Positions 34,209 to 44,958 of a stretch of 64,000 nucleotides of DNA are shown in pieces. The number at the start of each line of letters is the position of its first letter. Within the stretch, counting starts at the first letter, position 1. Location: positions 24,986,001 to 25,050,000 of the forward strand of contig CP093831.1 of assembly GCA_033063855.1 (NCBI GenBank). The letters are read 5' to 3'. Made by a program: the position numbers and the translations under genes. This DNA is from Smittia aterrima (Eukaryota > Arthropoda > Insecta > Diptera > Chironomidae). Below the pieces are notes generated by a model that had not been told where the DNA came from, made no database searches, and was given only the letters and a program-made list of their open reading frames with translations.

Positions 34209-37200
34209 CTACTTCTTCCTTGGCTCAATATATTTCGTTTTCTCGAGTGCACTTTTACCGTCTGTGGTGTCGGTCATTCGCTTCCAATCAGACTCAGTCT
34301 GGCCAACGATGAATCCAATTTCACGCATCCGTTCTTGCTTCTTTTTCTCTTCGATGTCAGCCCATCTCACTCGTTTTTTGCCGCTCGTTGAAGGCCGCAT
34401 CGTCCACTCATCATCGGTTTGCAGATAAGCCGCCATTGTCAGGTGTTCGAATGACTTGTTTCGTGTGCCATCCAAGCGTTCGATTACAATGTCTGGAGCA
34501 TCGCCATCATCGTCCCATTTGCTTTCAATTGTAGTTTTCCTCAGAGGACCAAAGTTCGCGGAAACTTCTTCTTCTTCGTCGCTCTCGATTCCTTCAAACA
34601 TCTCCATTTCATCGTCGCCGCCTTCGAAGCAGTTCTCTTCGTATAAATATTCAGGGTCAAGCAAAGGATGATCGTTTGGCGTTGGATTATCTGCCATAAA
34701 CTTGTTCTTTGCTATGATTGCGACATCGCGTTTGTGGTCACATTGCTGAATACATTTTGAGTCGTCCTGATTCAACTCGATTGTGTATCCCGTGAAGTTG
34801 TGATGCTGAGCGATTTCATAAATTCTATTGTAGAATAAAAGATCGCAACAGTCAGCATCAACGACGATGAATTTGAATTTGGAGCTTTGCATAATTTCAT
34901 TCAACGACTCAATGAGATTCTCCATGTATTCGTTTAGCTTCAGCTCTTGGAAATCTTCATCGACGAACGCATCAAGGGAAATTGTTTTGAATTGAGTTCG
35001 GTTGCCTCGCTTCGCTTCTTTTTGTTGAATTAGATCGGCAAGGAAACTTTTTCCTGAACCTGGTGCACCTCTGAGAACGATTATAATCTTTTCTGGTCTT
35101 GATGATCTTCCAGGTTCTTCGAAGATTGCGTGAGCGTCAGTAATCTCACGATTGTGCCAATTGAATTCAGGAATCTTCGGCGGATCTTTCTTTACAATCG
35201 TCGCTTTCTGTGGCGACACTAAAACTGCAGGAAACAAAGGATTTTCACTTGTTCGCAGTGCTGACTTTAAAGGGAGAACTTCTGCCGAATCTTTCTTGTA
35301 AAGAGCCAGAGGATTCAGAAGTGAAACATTTTCTGGTGACGAGTTTAAAATCGATAATAAAATCTTCTTGTTTTCACTGGTCGACTTATTTTCGTAATCG
35401 ACTTTTTGAAAAATCGACTCAGCTTTGTAGAAATCAATCAAATAGCATTTGAATCCATTTGATGTTCCCGTATCGATGAATCTCTTGTAATCCTCGATAT
35501 TCTCGTTCTTTGCGTCTATGAGGATAAAGCTGTGGGAGCCTTCGCTGATGATGCTCTTTAAAGTCGCCGACATCTTCTCAATGTTCTCAGCTAACTTTGA
35601 TTCATCGTATTTGAAAGTCATTGTTGATGGATCGATGAAGAAATCAGCAATCGAGAGAAGTAAAACACCATCAGCATTCACAGCTGCTTCCTTACTTCGA
35701 ATTAGTCCAGCGAGATACGATTTCCCAACACCAGAAGCTCCACGTAGAATAATTAAAACTTTCTCTCCTCGATTGCTTCTCCAGGGTTCATCTAAGATGG
35801 TTCTGATGTTGACTACCGACCGACCCTCGTCAAATGTCAAAAGCTTTTCAACGGTGTCGCTAAACTTCTCCCATTTGTCAACAACATTTGACGCGGGATC
35901 ACTGAAGTTCGATGAGGAAGTTTCTTCACTTTCAATGACAATGGGCTCCTTGACAAGTGCGGGATTCTCTAGACAACTGTATTCATTATAAAGAATTGTT
36001 GGAATCAACAGAGTGTGATCAGATGGTGTTGGATTCTTCTCAAACATTTCAATCGCTGATTTTATGTCAGAGCTCGACCTTTGATGAATATTTTGACCTA
36101 AGCAAAACTCTAACGTTTGATTCATCTCAATCGTGAAAGTCGTGAAGCCTTTTGAAGTGCCAGCTTGATGAAATTGTTTGTAGAATGTCAAATCGCAGTT
36201 CTCTGCGTCAATGATGATCATCTCGTATCGTCTTTCTTTGATTGTTTTCTCGACGAACTTCACCATTTGATTCAAATAAGTTTCCATCATCTTCACGTCG
36301 GTTGCTGAATCTTTTACGTCTTCTTCTTCAAAGTAATCGTTGATTGAAATGATTCTCGGTCCAGAACTAACCATTTCAAGTTCTTTTCGTTTAATTAATT
36401 GAGTGAGATGAGATTTTCCTGATCCAGGAGCGCCTCGAAGAATAATTAGAATCCAATGAGGACGAGTTGCTCGATCGGGTCGCCAAAGTAAATTTTTTAT
36501 GTCGACAACGTTTGTGTTCTTGAAAGCATTGAAGCTTGGCACTGTTCGTCGAATATTTACAAAAGGATCAACGAACTTTGGAGCGTTGAACTTTTGAACC
36601 TTCGCTTGTGGCTCCTCGAAGTCATCGCCATCATCATCCGAAGAGATTTCTTCTAAATCCATTTTCTTGTCTCTTGAATATCCAACTGTCATCCACTCAC
36701 TTTCCTTCTGTGCGAGAATACGTTTGATCTTCGCAGTGAGTTTCTTCTTTCGTTTATTTGTGGTCGGCGGTCGCTCTCGTTTAATCTCTTCCCAGTTTCT
36801 CGGATATTTCGGATTGCTCACGGTGTCTTCAGGTCGTTCAGCTGATTTCAAGTATTCAAGAATCTTCTTTCGTAAGGCAATTGATTTCCTTCTTGCAATA
36901 ATCTTCTCAGTATCGATCTCCCTCACAAATTCTCGAAGTTGTGGAGTCGTTCGATGTTTGTAATCAATGACTCGAAAGACTCTGAACTCTAGAAGCTGTT
37001 CAGCTAAGGTTGGGATGTGAACATGTTTGTAATCGATGATTTTGACTGGCGTGAAAGTCGGACACTCGTTATAACTCGGTTCGTTTGAGACTGGAGGCGG
37101 TTGAGAGAAGTTGTTGTATCCAAAGTTCTCATTTGACGTGCTTGGTTGATCCGCTGGACGTGAATTCGTCGGGAATTGATTTGATTGCTCAATCAAGCTC

Positions 37201-39610
37201 AAAAAGGAAAAGTTATTAAAATTATTCGCTGGGGGTGGAGGGAAATTTGAATTCTGTTGCGAAATCATTAAAGGCGGAGGATAGTTCGAGCTTTGCTGGT
37301 TCATCGGCTTGAAACTATTCGATTGTGATTGAGGGAAACTATTCGACTGCGATTGAGGGAAGTTGTTCGACTGTGATTGAGGGAAACTCGAACTCTGTTG
37401 GTTCAAATTCGGTTGCGATTGCATTAAAGGTGGCGGATAATTTGAATTTTGTTGGTTCATCTGTTGATTTGGCCGATTTTGTGGCTGATTCGGACGATTT
37501 TGTGGAGGAGCAACAACTTCTGACATCAAAGGCTTCGGTTGATTTTGATTCTGCGTTTGATTGCTCAACTGTGACTGAAGCAAGTCCATCACGTTCTTGT
37601 TTTGCAGAAGTTGAGCTAAGTTCGATGCTAAATCATTAATCGCCGGAGGAGCAACTGGTTCAGTTTCAATCAGAGGAATTGCGCTCTGTCGTTTATTTGT
37701 CAGTAGCCAAGTTGGATCAAGCAAAATGTTTCTCGCTGGCGCTGGATATTTGTCAATTTCAGAAACTGCTTCTTCGATATCTCGTCTACTTCTCCGATTG
37801 CGATTATACTTTATACAAGTCTCCACAGTTTGAACGATTTGAATAACATAACATTTGAAGTTGCCAACCGATTGCGCGACTTGCGAATATTTGTTGAAAT
37901 ACAATAATTTTCCTCCCTCAACTTCGACAATGACGAAATTGAAAAACGCTTGTCGACTGATTTCTCGCAGCTGGTGTAAGAGCTTGTCTTGATATTTGTC
38001 AAGCATTGCTCGATCGGTTTTGATGTCAATGCTTTCGATTCTTAATATTTTCGATCTGTTGTTGCCCAAGGACTTCTCCTTCTCCAGAATCAGATTCGCG
38101 AGATAAGTTTTTCCAGATCCTGGAGCTCCACGAATGAGAATCAAAATTCTGTAAAGGAATTCAAATTAATTTGAATGTTTCTTCTCGTTTTCTCAATCAA
38201 CTTACTTTTCTGGCCGCTTTGATCTCCCAGGTTCAGCGAGAATCTCTTCAATTGGAGTTAGATAACGATTATCGGTCTTGAAAGTCGCGAGCGGCGGAGG
38301 TTCAGTCGGCTCGCCCAAGTTTTCCTCTGGATCGAGATCAATGATTGGAATCTCGTCTACTGGCTTTGGTTTCGGTTGCTCTGGAGCGAGATCAAGACAA
38401 GGAATCCCATCATTACGTAGAGGCCAGGTACGAGCCGAGTTGAAACTTCCAGCAGCTTCAAGCGATTCAAAATGTTCGATTTCGTCATAACGATCGTTGG
38501 TGTATTCTTTTGGATCTGAAGGTGGTGGCGGCATTGAAACCTTTGATGTTGAAGGTGTCGGATCTGTTTTCTTCGTTTCATTTTGAGGATCGCCTGCTTT
38601 CCATTGTGATTCGAATTTCTCTTGCTCAGCAGTTTTTATTGAATTTGCTTGCTCTTGTTTCTTCTTTTTCTGCATTTCATTTCGACGCTACAAAAAGTTT
38701 TATTTAGATTAATTCATTACAAAGTATTAAATTGAAATTACCTGAAGAAGTTGATCACGCACAGCTTCAAATTGCTGCTCATACCGTTTGTAAGCATCTT
38801 TATCCGGATGATTGACATTAGCTTGCTTCCATTTAGCGAATTCGTCTTCCCATTTTTGAAATTGTTCATCAAACTCGACCTCTTCTTGAGTCAACGGAAC
38901 GGAAACTGCTTTAGGCGGATCATTATTCTGTGTAACTGGTGCCGGTGCTGGAGGAGCGTTTGTGAATGGCTTGGGTTCAATTTTCGGAGGCTCATTGTAT
39001 TGTTGGCGATGTTGCTGATTCTGATTGAAATTCTGATTTCTATTTTTGTTTCTCTATTTCGTAAAGAAACGATTAGTCTCAGGACAAAGTAAATCTTTGC
39101 ACAACTTACATTCTGTCCTTGTCCTCCTTGATTCTGATGATTCTCTCTGACATTGGGAAAGTAATTATCGTTTTGCTGGAAGCCACCAGAAGAGAATTGT
39201 CCGCTCCGATTTCCGCCTCGATGATTTCCTCCTCCTCTTGGAGCCCAATTCTGCTGTTTGTTTTGTCCGCGATGATTGACATTGTGGAAATTTCCTCGAT
39301 TATTTTTGCCCGGCTCTGGAGGTTTCACGTCAGGAGGAAGTGGCGGTGCTTGCGAGTACTGGAAGTTGTTAGGCGGTGGAAAAGCGAGATTATGTGCAAC
39401 TGGTTGCTGATACTAAAAATGAGAAAATGAAAGTTATTTCACCACCAAAATGTCTAAATTTGTCTTTACCTGATCAGCGATGTATTGCGGATAATTCAGC
39501 TGAGGTAAAAACTGTTGATGTGGCTGTTGTTGTGGAGGTTGCTGATGAAATTGCTGATAACCAGACATGTAACCCGAGTGATGTCCAAAGTTATTGTTTT
39601 GATTATTCAT
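34209..39610 (-). CDS. YLPM1: YLPM1/ZAP3 homologue with four P-loop kinase-like modules
   Basis: Five exons, complement(join(34209..38148,38206..38687,38742..39053,39110..39412,39470..39610)), encode 1725 residues. The N-terminus is Gln/Asn/Pro-rich with an RGG-like stretch (PRGGGNHRGGNRSG). The YLPM1 helix motif follows (FEKWEDEFAKWK...HPDKDAYKRYEQQFEAVRDQLLQRR). Four ATP-binding modules are visible, each led by a (E)P-x-RS-x-R segment: GAPGSGKT at 420-427, GAPGSGKS at 985-992, GASGVGKS at 1216-1223, GAPGSGKS at 1440-1447. The C-terminus KRVRWADIEEKK...GFIVGQTESDW is the conserved YLPM1 end. Human YLPM1, a nuclear protein phosphatase-1 and RNA-associated factor, has one such module as far as I know. 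Module 3 is the most diverged. SFPQSQSN repeats lie between modules 1 and 2. Confidence 0.9.
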
Positions 39611-40077
39611 TTTAACAAGAGAACGTCTACAAAAACAAATTTTTGATTATTTAATATTTTTGTTGTTTACTTTACTTACTCGATAGATTAATGATGCCGA
39701 GACGAACAAGAAATCCAAGGAGTTTAGGACAAATTGATGATTACTGCATTACACGTGACTTTGTTCTTTAATTCAGAATAAATTCTCGATTTCAGAAACT
39801 TTAATTCTTTTGTTTAATTTTCATTAATAAAACCAATTTCTTTTAATATTTTCCACTTTCTCAAAGGTCACTGACATGCAGTGCATTGATTTAAAGTGAA
39901 TTAACTGTTTATTTCTAATATCCAAGCTCTCAGATAACGAAATTTCTAATTATTATTGAAGCGATGGTGAAATGTCGGCGTTTCTTGGCCACTAGATGGA
40001 GGTTTTAACTACACTGTAAGAAACTGAGCAAAACTGAGTGGTACCTAAAAAAACTGAGTGGTACTAGATCTGAGTGT

Positions 40078-40115
40078 GTTCATGAATCGGTTTATATATA
40101 AACAGATTCATGAAC
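40078..40115. repeat. 38-bp near-perfect palindrome in a divergent promoter
   Basis: GTTCATGAATC-G-GTTTATATATAAAC-A-GATTCATGAAC reads the same on both strands apart from one mismatched pair. It is flanked by copies of ACTGAGTGGTAC (40034 and 40052) and by the inverse AACCACTCAGT (40121 on), so the hairpin may be the centre of a small inverted-repeat element. It lies in the 655-bp interval between the YLPM1 start (39610) and the TSR2 start (40266), which otherwise shows no gene. Confidence 0.75.
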
Positions 40116-40265
40116 GTACTAACCACTCAGTATACCCCTCAGCTTTCGAACTTTTAAGCTTTGTCACCAAATCTGAGCACTCGAGTTGACCGGCGTTTTT
40201 AGAAGACGCTGAAAATAACCGATTCGTTTGTTTTTAAAAACAGAAATTCTAAAAAATTAAAAACG

Positions 40266-40896
40266 ATGTCAGCGGAGCTTGCTCAACAGAAGATTTACTT
40301 CAAGCAGATTGTTGAAACTATCTTCAACAGATGGACAGCATTGAGGCTAGCGGTGGAGCATATGGGTGGTCAGCATGGATTACAAGTGAGTTAACAAATT
40401 GCCATGTGCGATTGTTTTGATTCTCATTCCAAACACTTTTTAGACTGCAATTGAAATTGTTAACTATGTGACAGAAGTCTGTACAGCGAATGCGAAAGCC
40501 GACGAAGAATATTTGATCACTCTACTTAGAGACATAATGGATGAGGAGTTCCACACAGAATGCGATGATAATTCGCCAGAAGAGATTTCTCATTATCTCT
40601 GGAAGTATCTGACAATGCTTAGGAACGGAAACATGCAGCAAATTGAAGCTGAGCTTTCACAACTTCCTTCATGTGAACATTGGATTGTTCAAGGTCGTCA
40701 AATCAAATTTGTTCCGATATCCGACGATGAAAGTTCTTCAGACGAGGGTGACGATAACGCGATGGACGATGGTGAGATTAGAATAACAGACAGCAATTCA
40801 GCACCAAGCACAAGCGGAAGTACAATGCAAGTGGAAGAAGAAGATATTGATCCAGGATGGACTCGAGTTGGAGGAAAAGGAAAGAAAAAGAAATGA
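40266..40896 (+). CDS. TSR2: pre-rRNA-processing protein TSR2
   Basis: Two exons, join(40266..40385,40444..40896), encode 190 residues. The N-terminal half carries the TSR2 (WGG family) pattern: FKQIVETIFNRWTALRLAVEHMGG in one exon, then EYLITLLRDIMDEEFHTECDDNSPEEISHYLW. The second half is acidic (SDDESSSDEGDDNAMDD) and the protein ends in a basic GGKGKKKK. TSR2 is the escortin that delivers eS26 (RPS26) to pre-40S particles; the acidic tail in the family contacts the basic ribosomal protein. The start ATG opens the conserved domain at once. It is divergent from YLPM1 and convergent with the 40940 gene: 43 bases separate the two stop codons, so their 3' ends probably overlap. Confidence 0.92.
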
Positions 40897-40939
40897 ATTT
40901 AAATAAAATCTTTATTTTTATTTAACTCAAATTTGATTT

Positions 40940-42812
40940 TTAAATGTTTGAAGTGCCAGCAAGTGCAAAATCATCTTTTGTAAAGTCGAAATCAGTTCCT
41001 CCCTTTGTTTGCATCGAAGTTGTTTCAGCTTTAGGTTCTTCCTTCATCTCTTCATCAGTTTGCATCAACGAAGCAGTAGTTTCTCCTGATTGTGTCTCCT
41101 TCCCCTTCAACTTGTCTCGCCACTGCTCACGACGCAGTCTGAGATATGAGTAATATTCAAGGAATTTTCTATCTGTAGCTGTTAAGTGTTCTTCCTTCTT
41201 AGCTTTGATGCTATCGCTTCTTCGCCGTGCAGCACCAGAAATCTTTACTTCTCCGATCGTGTTACGAGCCAATGCGAATTTCCTATCAATCTCAGCATTG
41301 TCATTGCTATTAAATAAAAGTTATTCAATCCTTCGAGTAACTACAAAAGTTAATTAACTTACTAGTTTCTCTGATTTTCAATTTTTTTGAAAGTTGGTTT
41401 GGTGTTTTCCACGAAAGTTGGTTTGGTGTCTTGTGTCGTTTCTGTTAATGAAGTTTCTGTTGATGTAGTTTCTCGAGCTTTATAACCTTTTTGGCGTGTT
41501 TTAATGTAGCGATAGTACTCGATGAACTTCTTATCGTATTCAGTATATTCGTCTTCAGGTTTAGCTCTGATATCTCGATACTTCTTAATGGCACTGCCGT
41601 TGACACAAACAACTCCCGTTGTCTTGCGAAGCTCTTCAAGTCTTTTATCAAGATTAGCCACACCAGCTCTAGAAGAAAAATGTTAGATCAATCAATTAAT
41701 TAATGAATTGAATTTGTTCGCTTACTTTATTTCAAGAACTGTTTGGATCTTATTGTTGAGCTTCTTCTTTCGTTTGCCAACTAGCGGAGGTTTGTCCGTG
41801 TTCATAAGTGTCCTACGAATAAGAGAGAGTTAGAATTCGTTCGCTGGTAGTTGACAACAACTTTTACCATCGAACGTTGGGATAAACTTTCTTAGGATCA
41901 CAATACTTCTCTTCGTTGAGCTTATAACTTTCATCTTTTTTCTTCTTATTATTATTTCCTTGGCGATTCCCTCGGAACGAATCATTTCGATTGTTTGAGT
42001 TGAAATTTCGACCTTGTCCCGACGGCATCTGTCTTTGATTGCCGAACTGTGACTGCATTTGATAGCCGAATTGGAGTGACATTGAATTCATTTGATTGTT
42101 GAAGGGACTTCCCCCAAATGCCGGCATTGAATTTATTTGGGAACTGAAATTGTTTTGATATCTCGATGACATTCCGTAATTGTTACCCTGCGAGTTCATT
42201 TGATTGCCGAGCTGGAGAGACATCAAACTTGCTAAGTTTCCCAATTGTCCTCCGAAATTCTGATTTTGTCCTCCATAATTTTGATCCCATACCGGTCCCG
42301 TTTGTCTTCCAGAGTCTTGGCTTCGACCTCCGCCAGAGTTCTGGTCGAACGGCGAATTAAACTTCTCTAAGATGCTCTCAGCCAATGCCGTTGCTGCAGA
42401 GAAGTGACTCTCGAACTGCTTAGCCACTGGCTCCGGTGCAAACAGTTGACGTTTCTTAAGCAGAAGCTTCTCACGGACCTCAAGAAATTTACTTTCGTAT
42501 TGACGATAAGCGTCTTTGTCGGGATGATCAGCGAAGTCTCTCTTCCATTGTTCAAATCCTGTTTCCCATTTAGTGAACTCCAATTCAAAGGCGAGCTGCA
42601 AACAAGAGTTTCTTAATGATCCGAGAATTAAAATAAAAGTTATTTTGTTTTTTTACCTGTTCAGCATTTCTCAAAGGAATTCCAACATTTCTCCCAGAAT
42701 CCAGACTTGGAAAGTTTTGTGATGAATTTCTGTTAGAATTAGAAGCGAACGGTGACTCATAAGCAGCTGGCCACGATTCATTACTGCGTTGGCCACGATT
42801 TCGCGAATACAT
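40940..42812 (-). CDS. YLPM1 N-terminal-domain paralogue, no P-loop
   Basis: Five exons, complement(join(40940..41306,41363..41668,41726..41812,41868..42595,42657..42812)), give 547 residues. Exon 2 opens with FELEFTKWETGFEQWK...HPDKDAYRQYESKFLEVREKLL, clearly related to the helix motif of the YLPM1 gene next door, and continues into a Gln/Asn/Gly/Met-rich low-complexity region. No nucleotide-binding motif follows. Exons 4 and 5 are diverged copies of each other: NLDKRLEELRKT...YDKKFIEYYRYIKTRQ against EIDRKFALARNT...DRKFLEYYSYLRLRRE. The gene is probably a local partial duplicate of YLPM1 that gained or kept a different tail. A nuclear RNA-associated role is only inference from the parent. 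Confidence 0.75.
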
Positions 42813-42865
42813 TTTTTTTTAATTTTCAAGAACTTTTCGATTGTTTATGTGATTAGCGAAGATTT

Positions 42866-43014
42866 GGATTTTCGAAGATTGATGATTCAAATTTCAAAAC
42901 CAACCGATTTCGCGCAAAGAAAAGAAAAGTTTATCTCAATCGGAGAAAGACAAGTAAAAACACGGATTAACACGATGATCCAGAAAGTGTTCTGATGGGA
43001 TCAAGTTGTTGGTG
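42866..43014 (+). pseudogene. relic of the 5' end of an F-box/LRR gene
   Basis: Matches 61613-61781 (leader and first codons of the F-box/LRR gene at 61719): shared GATTTTCGAAGATTGATG, TTTCAAATTTCAAAAC, ACCGATTTCGCG, AATCGGAGAAA-ACAAGTAAAAA and ATCAAGTTGTTGGTG. The coding part has lost the segment between CAGAAAGTG and GATCAAG, and nothing of the rest of the gene follows. It is a dead fragment, probably left by a duplication or rearrangement. Confidence 0.75.
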
Positions 43015-43029
43015 CAAACTTTGTGCCAG

Positions 43030-43096
43030 ACTCACCGCTGTTCTTAGGCCAGAAATGTTTTGCAACGGAAAAAAATATAAATATTTCTTTATTCGC
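43030..43096 (-). pseudogene. relic of the 5' end of brambleberry
   Basis: On the minus strand, ATAAAGAAATATTTATATTT...CCGTTGCA matches the region 48185-48217 upstream of brambleberry. It then jumps directly to GCAAAACATTTCTGGCCTAA and GAACAGCGGTGAGT, identical over 34 bases to 48542-48575, the end of exon 1 plus its splice donor. About 325 bases between the two matches are missing; the junction falls on a shared GCAA. The fragment abuts the stop codon of the transporter at 43101. Confidence 0.8.
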
Positions 43097-43100
43097 TAAT

Positions 43101-44958
43101 TTATTCAACAAAACCTTTATTAATATATCTAAATCTTTCAATATAAGCAACAGTTGGTTCGATAACTTTTGGTTTATTTGGAAGAGTTCTCGGTGTCTGC
43201 AAACATGTTCCAACCAGGAAAGCTACAGAGATGTTTAAAACTGCCATGATAGATTGAGGAACTAAATGTAAAAATAAATAATTAAAAATAGTTCAAAGTT
43301 TTTTTTAATCAACTTACCCAACTGGCCATAAATTGCACAATGACCGAAGTAAGGGGCTATAATTACAAGTGTTCTCGAACAAGTCACGCCTGAGTAATTG
43401 CACGTTTTCTTTTTATCCAGAGTTACAACTTCAGCCATCGATGTGATGAACATCGCAAGACTCGTTGAGATTGTTGCTTTCATTACCATCGCCGTTGCCA
43501 TGTAAATTACCATTCTCTCAAAAGGTGGGACAGAATCAGGAACAAAGTTTGCAGAAAAAGCGATAACCGAAGTAATGATGTTAAGAAGACTTGCCCAAAG
43601 CCATTTGTTCGTTGTCTTTAGGATCAAATAAAGAGCAATGAAAGTTCCAATTATTTCGCTAATTCCAGCAATAACTGTGTTGACTTCTAAGTAGTCTCGA
43701 CCCATTGCACGAACATGAAGCAAGCTCGTAAAGTAAAGCATCAAATAGACGGACCAACCAATGTGCGCTGCGAACAGTTTCACTTTCAAACCCGATGAGC
43801 CTTTCCAAATTGACAACAAAGTGGGTTCAGGGGGAGATCTCATCATCTCTTCAGATAAAGTTTTCAGCATTTTCAAAAGTTCTTCTTCTGAAAAATCTTT
43901 TTTTCCGTTAATTCTCGCGGCTTCAATTAAAATGTTTTTGGCTTCTTTGACCCTTCCATGTTTTAAAAGCCATCGAGGTGAGTCAGGAATCCAATGATGA
44001 AGAATAATTAAAGAAATTGTTGGCAAAGAGATTGCAACGTAAATCAAACCCCAAGATTCCCAGAAACCTCCAACAGCAGGCAAGAGAATCACACCGATCG
44101 ACCAAAACTGTTCGAACAAACAGACGCAAATGACTCGATGTTTTCCTAAAGTGATATCTGAAACTAATTTCAAGATTTTTGTAAAGAAATAGAAATAGAT
44201 TTTAAATATTTCTTACCAATCATGATTCCGATGCACATCAAAGAGCAAGTGGCGGCAACGCTGCAACGGAAGAACAAATGCAGTGCATAGTTTGGCGCAT
44301 ATCCAGTTGCAATGCCAAAAAATATTTGCGAAATCATTCCAATTAACATCGTTTGACGAGGACTTATCCTAAAAACTTCTAAATTAGTTTTGATCAAATA
44401 AAACTTTTAAATCTTTTACTTCTTAAGCATGTAAAAAGCAATAATTCCACCGATCAAGACTCCAAGCAAATGAAACGATTGAGTTAGAGCCACAAGATAT
44501 CCCCTTGAGCAGAAAAGCTCGTACTGGTGGATAAGCGAGTAAAACGTTGGTTCATGAGCAAAGAGTTGACATTCAACTGTTTCACTTGTGATGTTTTCAA
44601 TTGATTGGTTCAAATATTTGCCAACCGCGTTGATATGAACCCCACAGTAATCTAAGTCCTCTTCATTTTCAATTCGATTAAATTTTGTATCATGTGCAGC
44701 TCTTGTCCACATTTGTTTCAAATCAACTTGCAAGTTTTCCGGAGGCTCACAGAAAATCTCTCCAGGTGTTGGACTTCTCGCCGTGAAAATCAACTGCGAA
44801 GTAATTAAATTTTTGAATAAAACTTATGTTAAAAGAAGGAAACTCACGCAAGCCATGAACCAAGCGGAAGGAGTTTTCACCAAGAAAATCAGAAGCGCTG
44901 AACGAAGTTGCCATTTTCCAAAAGGACCAAGAAACTTAGCGACCACATCGTCAGCCAT
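43101..44958 (-). CDS. SLC22-like organic cation/carnitine transporter A (MFS)
   Basis: Five exons, complement(join(43101..43261,43318..44157,44217..44368,44420..44793,44848..44958)), encode 545 residues. The N-terminus FLGPFGKWQLRSALLIFLVKTPSAWFMAC is the usual first membrane helix of the SLC22 group. A large extracellular loop between TM1 and TM2 holds cysteines and NQS/NIT glycosylation sites. ISPRQTMLIGM, the sugar-porter-like WIPDSPRWLLKHGRVKEA loop and the remaining helices follow. It should sit in the plasma membrane and move organic cations, anions or carnitine; substrate is unknown. The middle of the gene is nearly identical, introns included, to the inverted copy at 54962. Confidence 0.85.
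43240..44550. repeat. inverted repeat, left arm (homogenised transporter tract)
   Basis: The reverse complement of this 1.31-kb tract is nearly identical to 55361-56670. It includes the end of exon 2, exons 3 and 4, and three introns; one 59-bp intron is identical base for base and the other two differ by about one base each. Identity stops abruptly at CCAACGTTTTACTC on one side and ATCATGGCAGT on the other. Confidence 0.85.

Noticed and set aside
36667..36963. Plus-strand frames inside the YLPM1 gene (also near 35518 and 37325).
   Set aside because: Shadows of a long, well-supported minus-strand coding exon.
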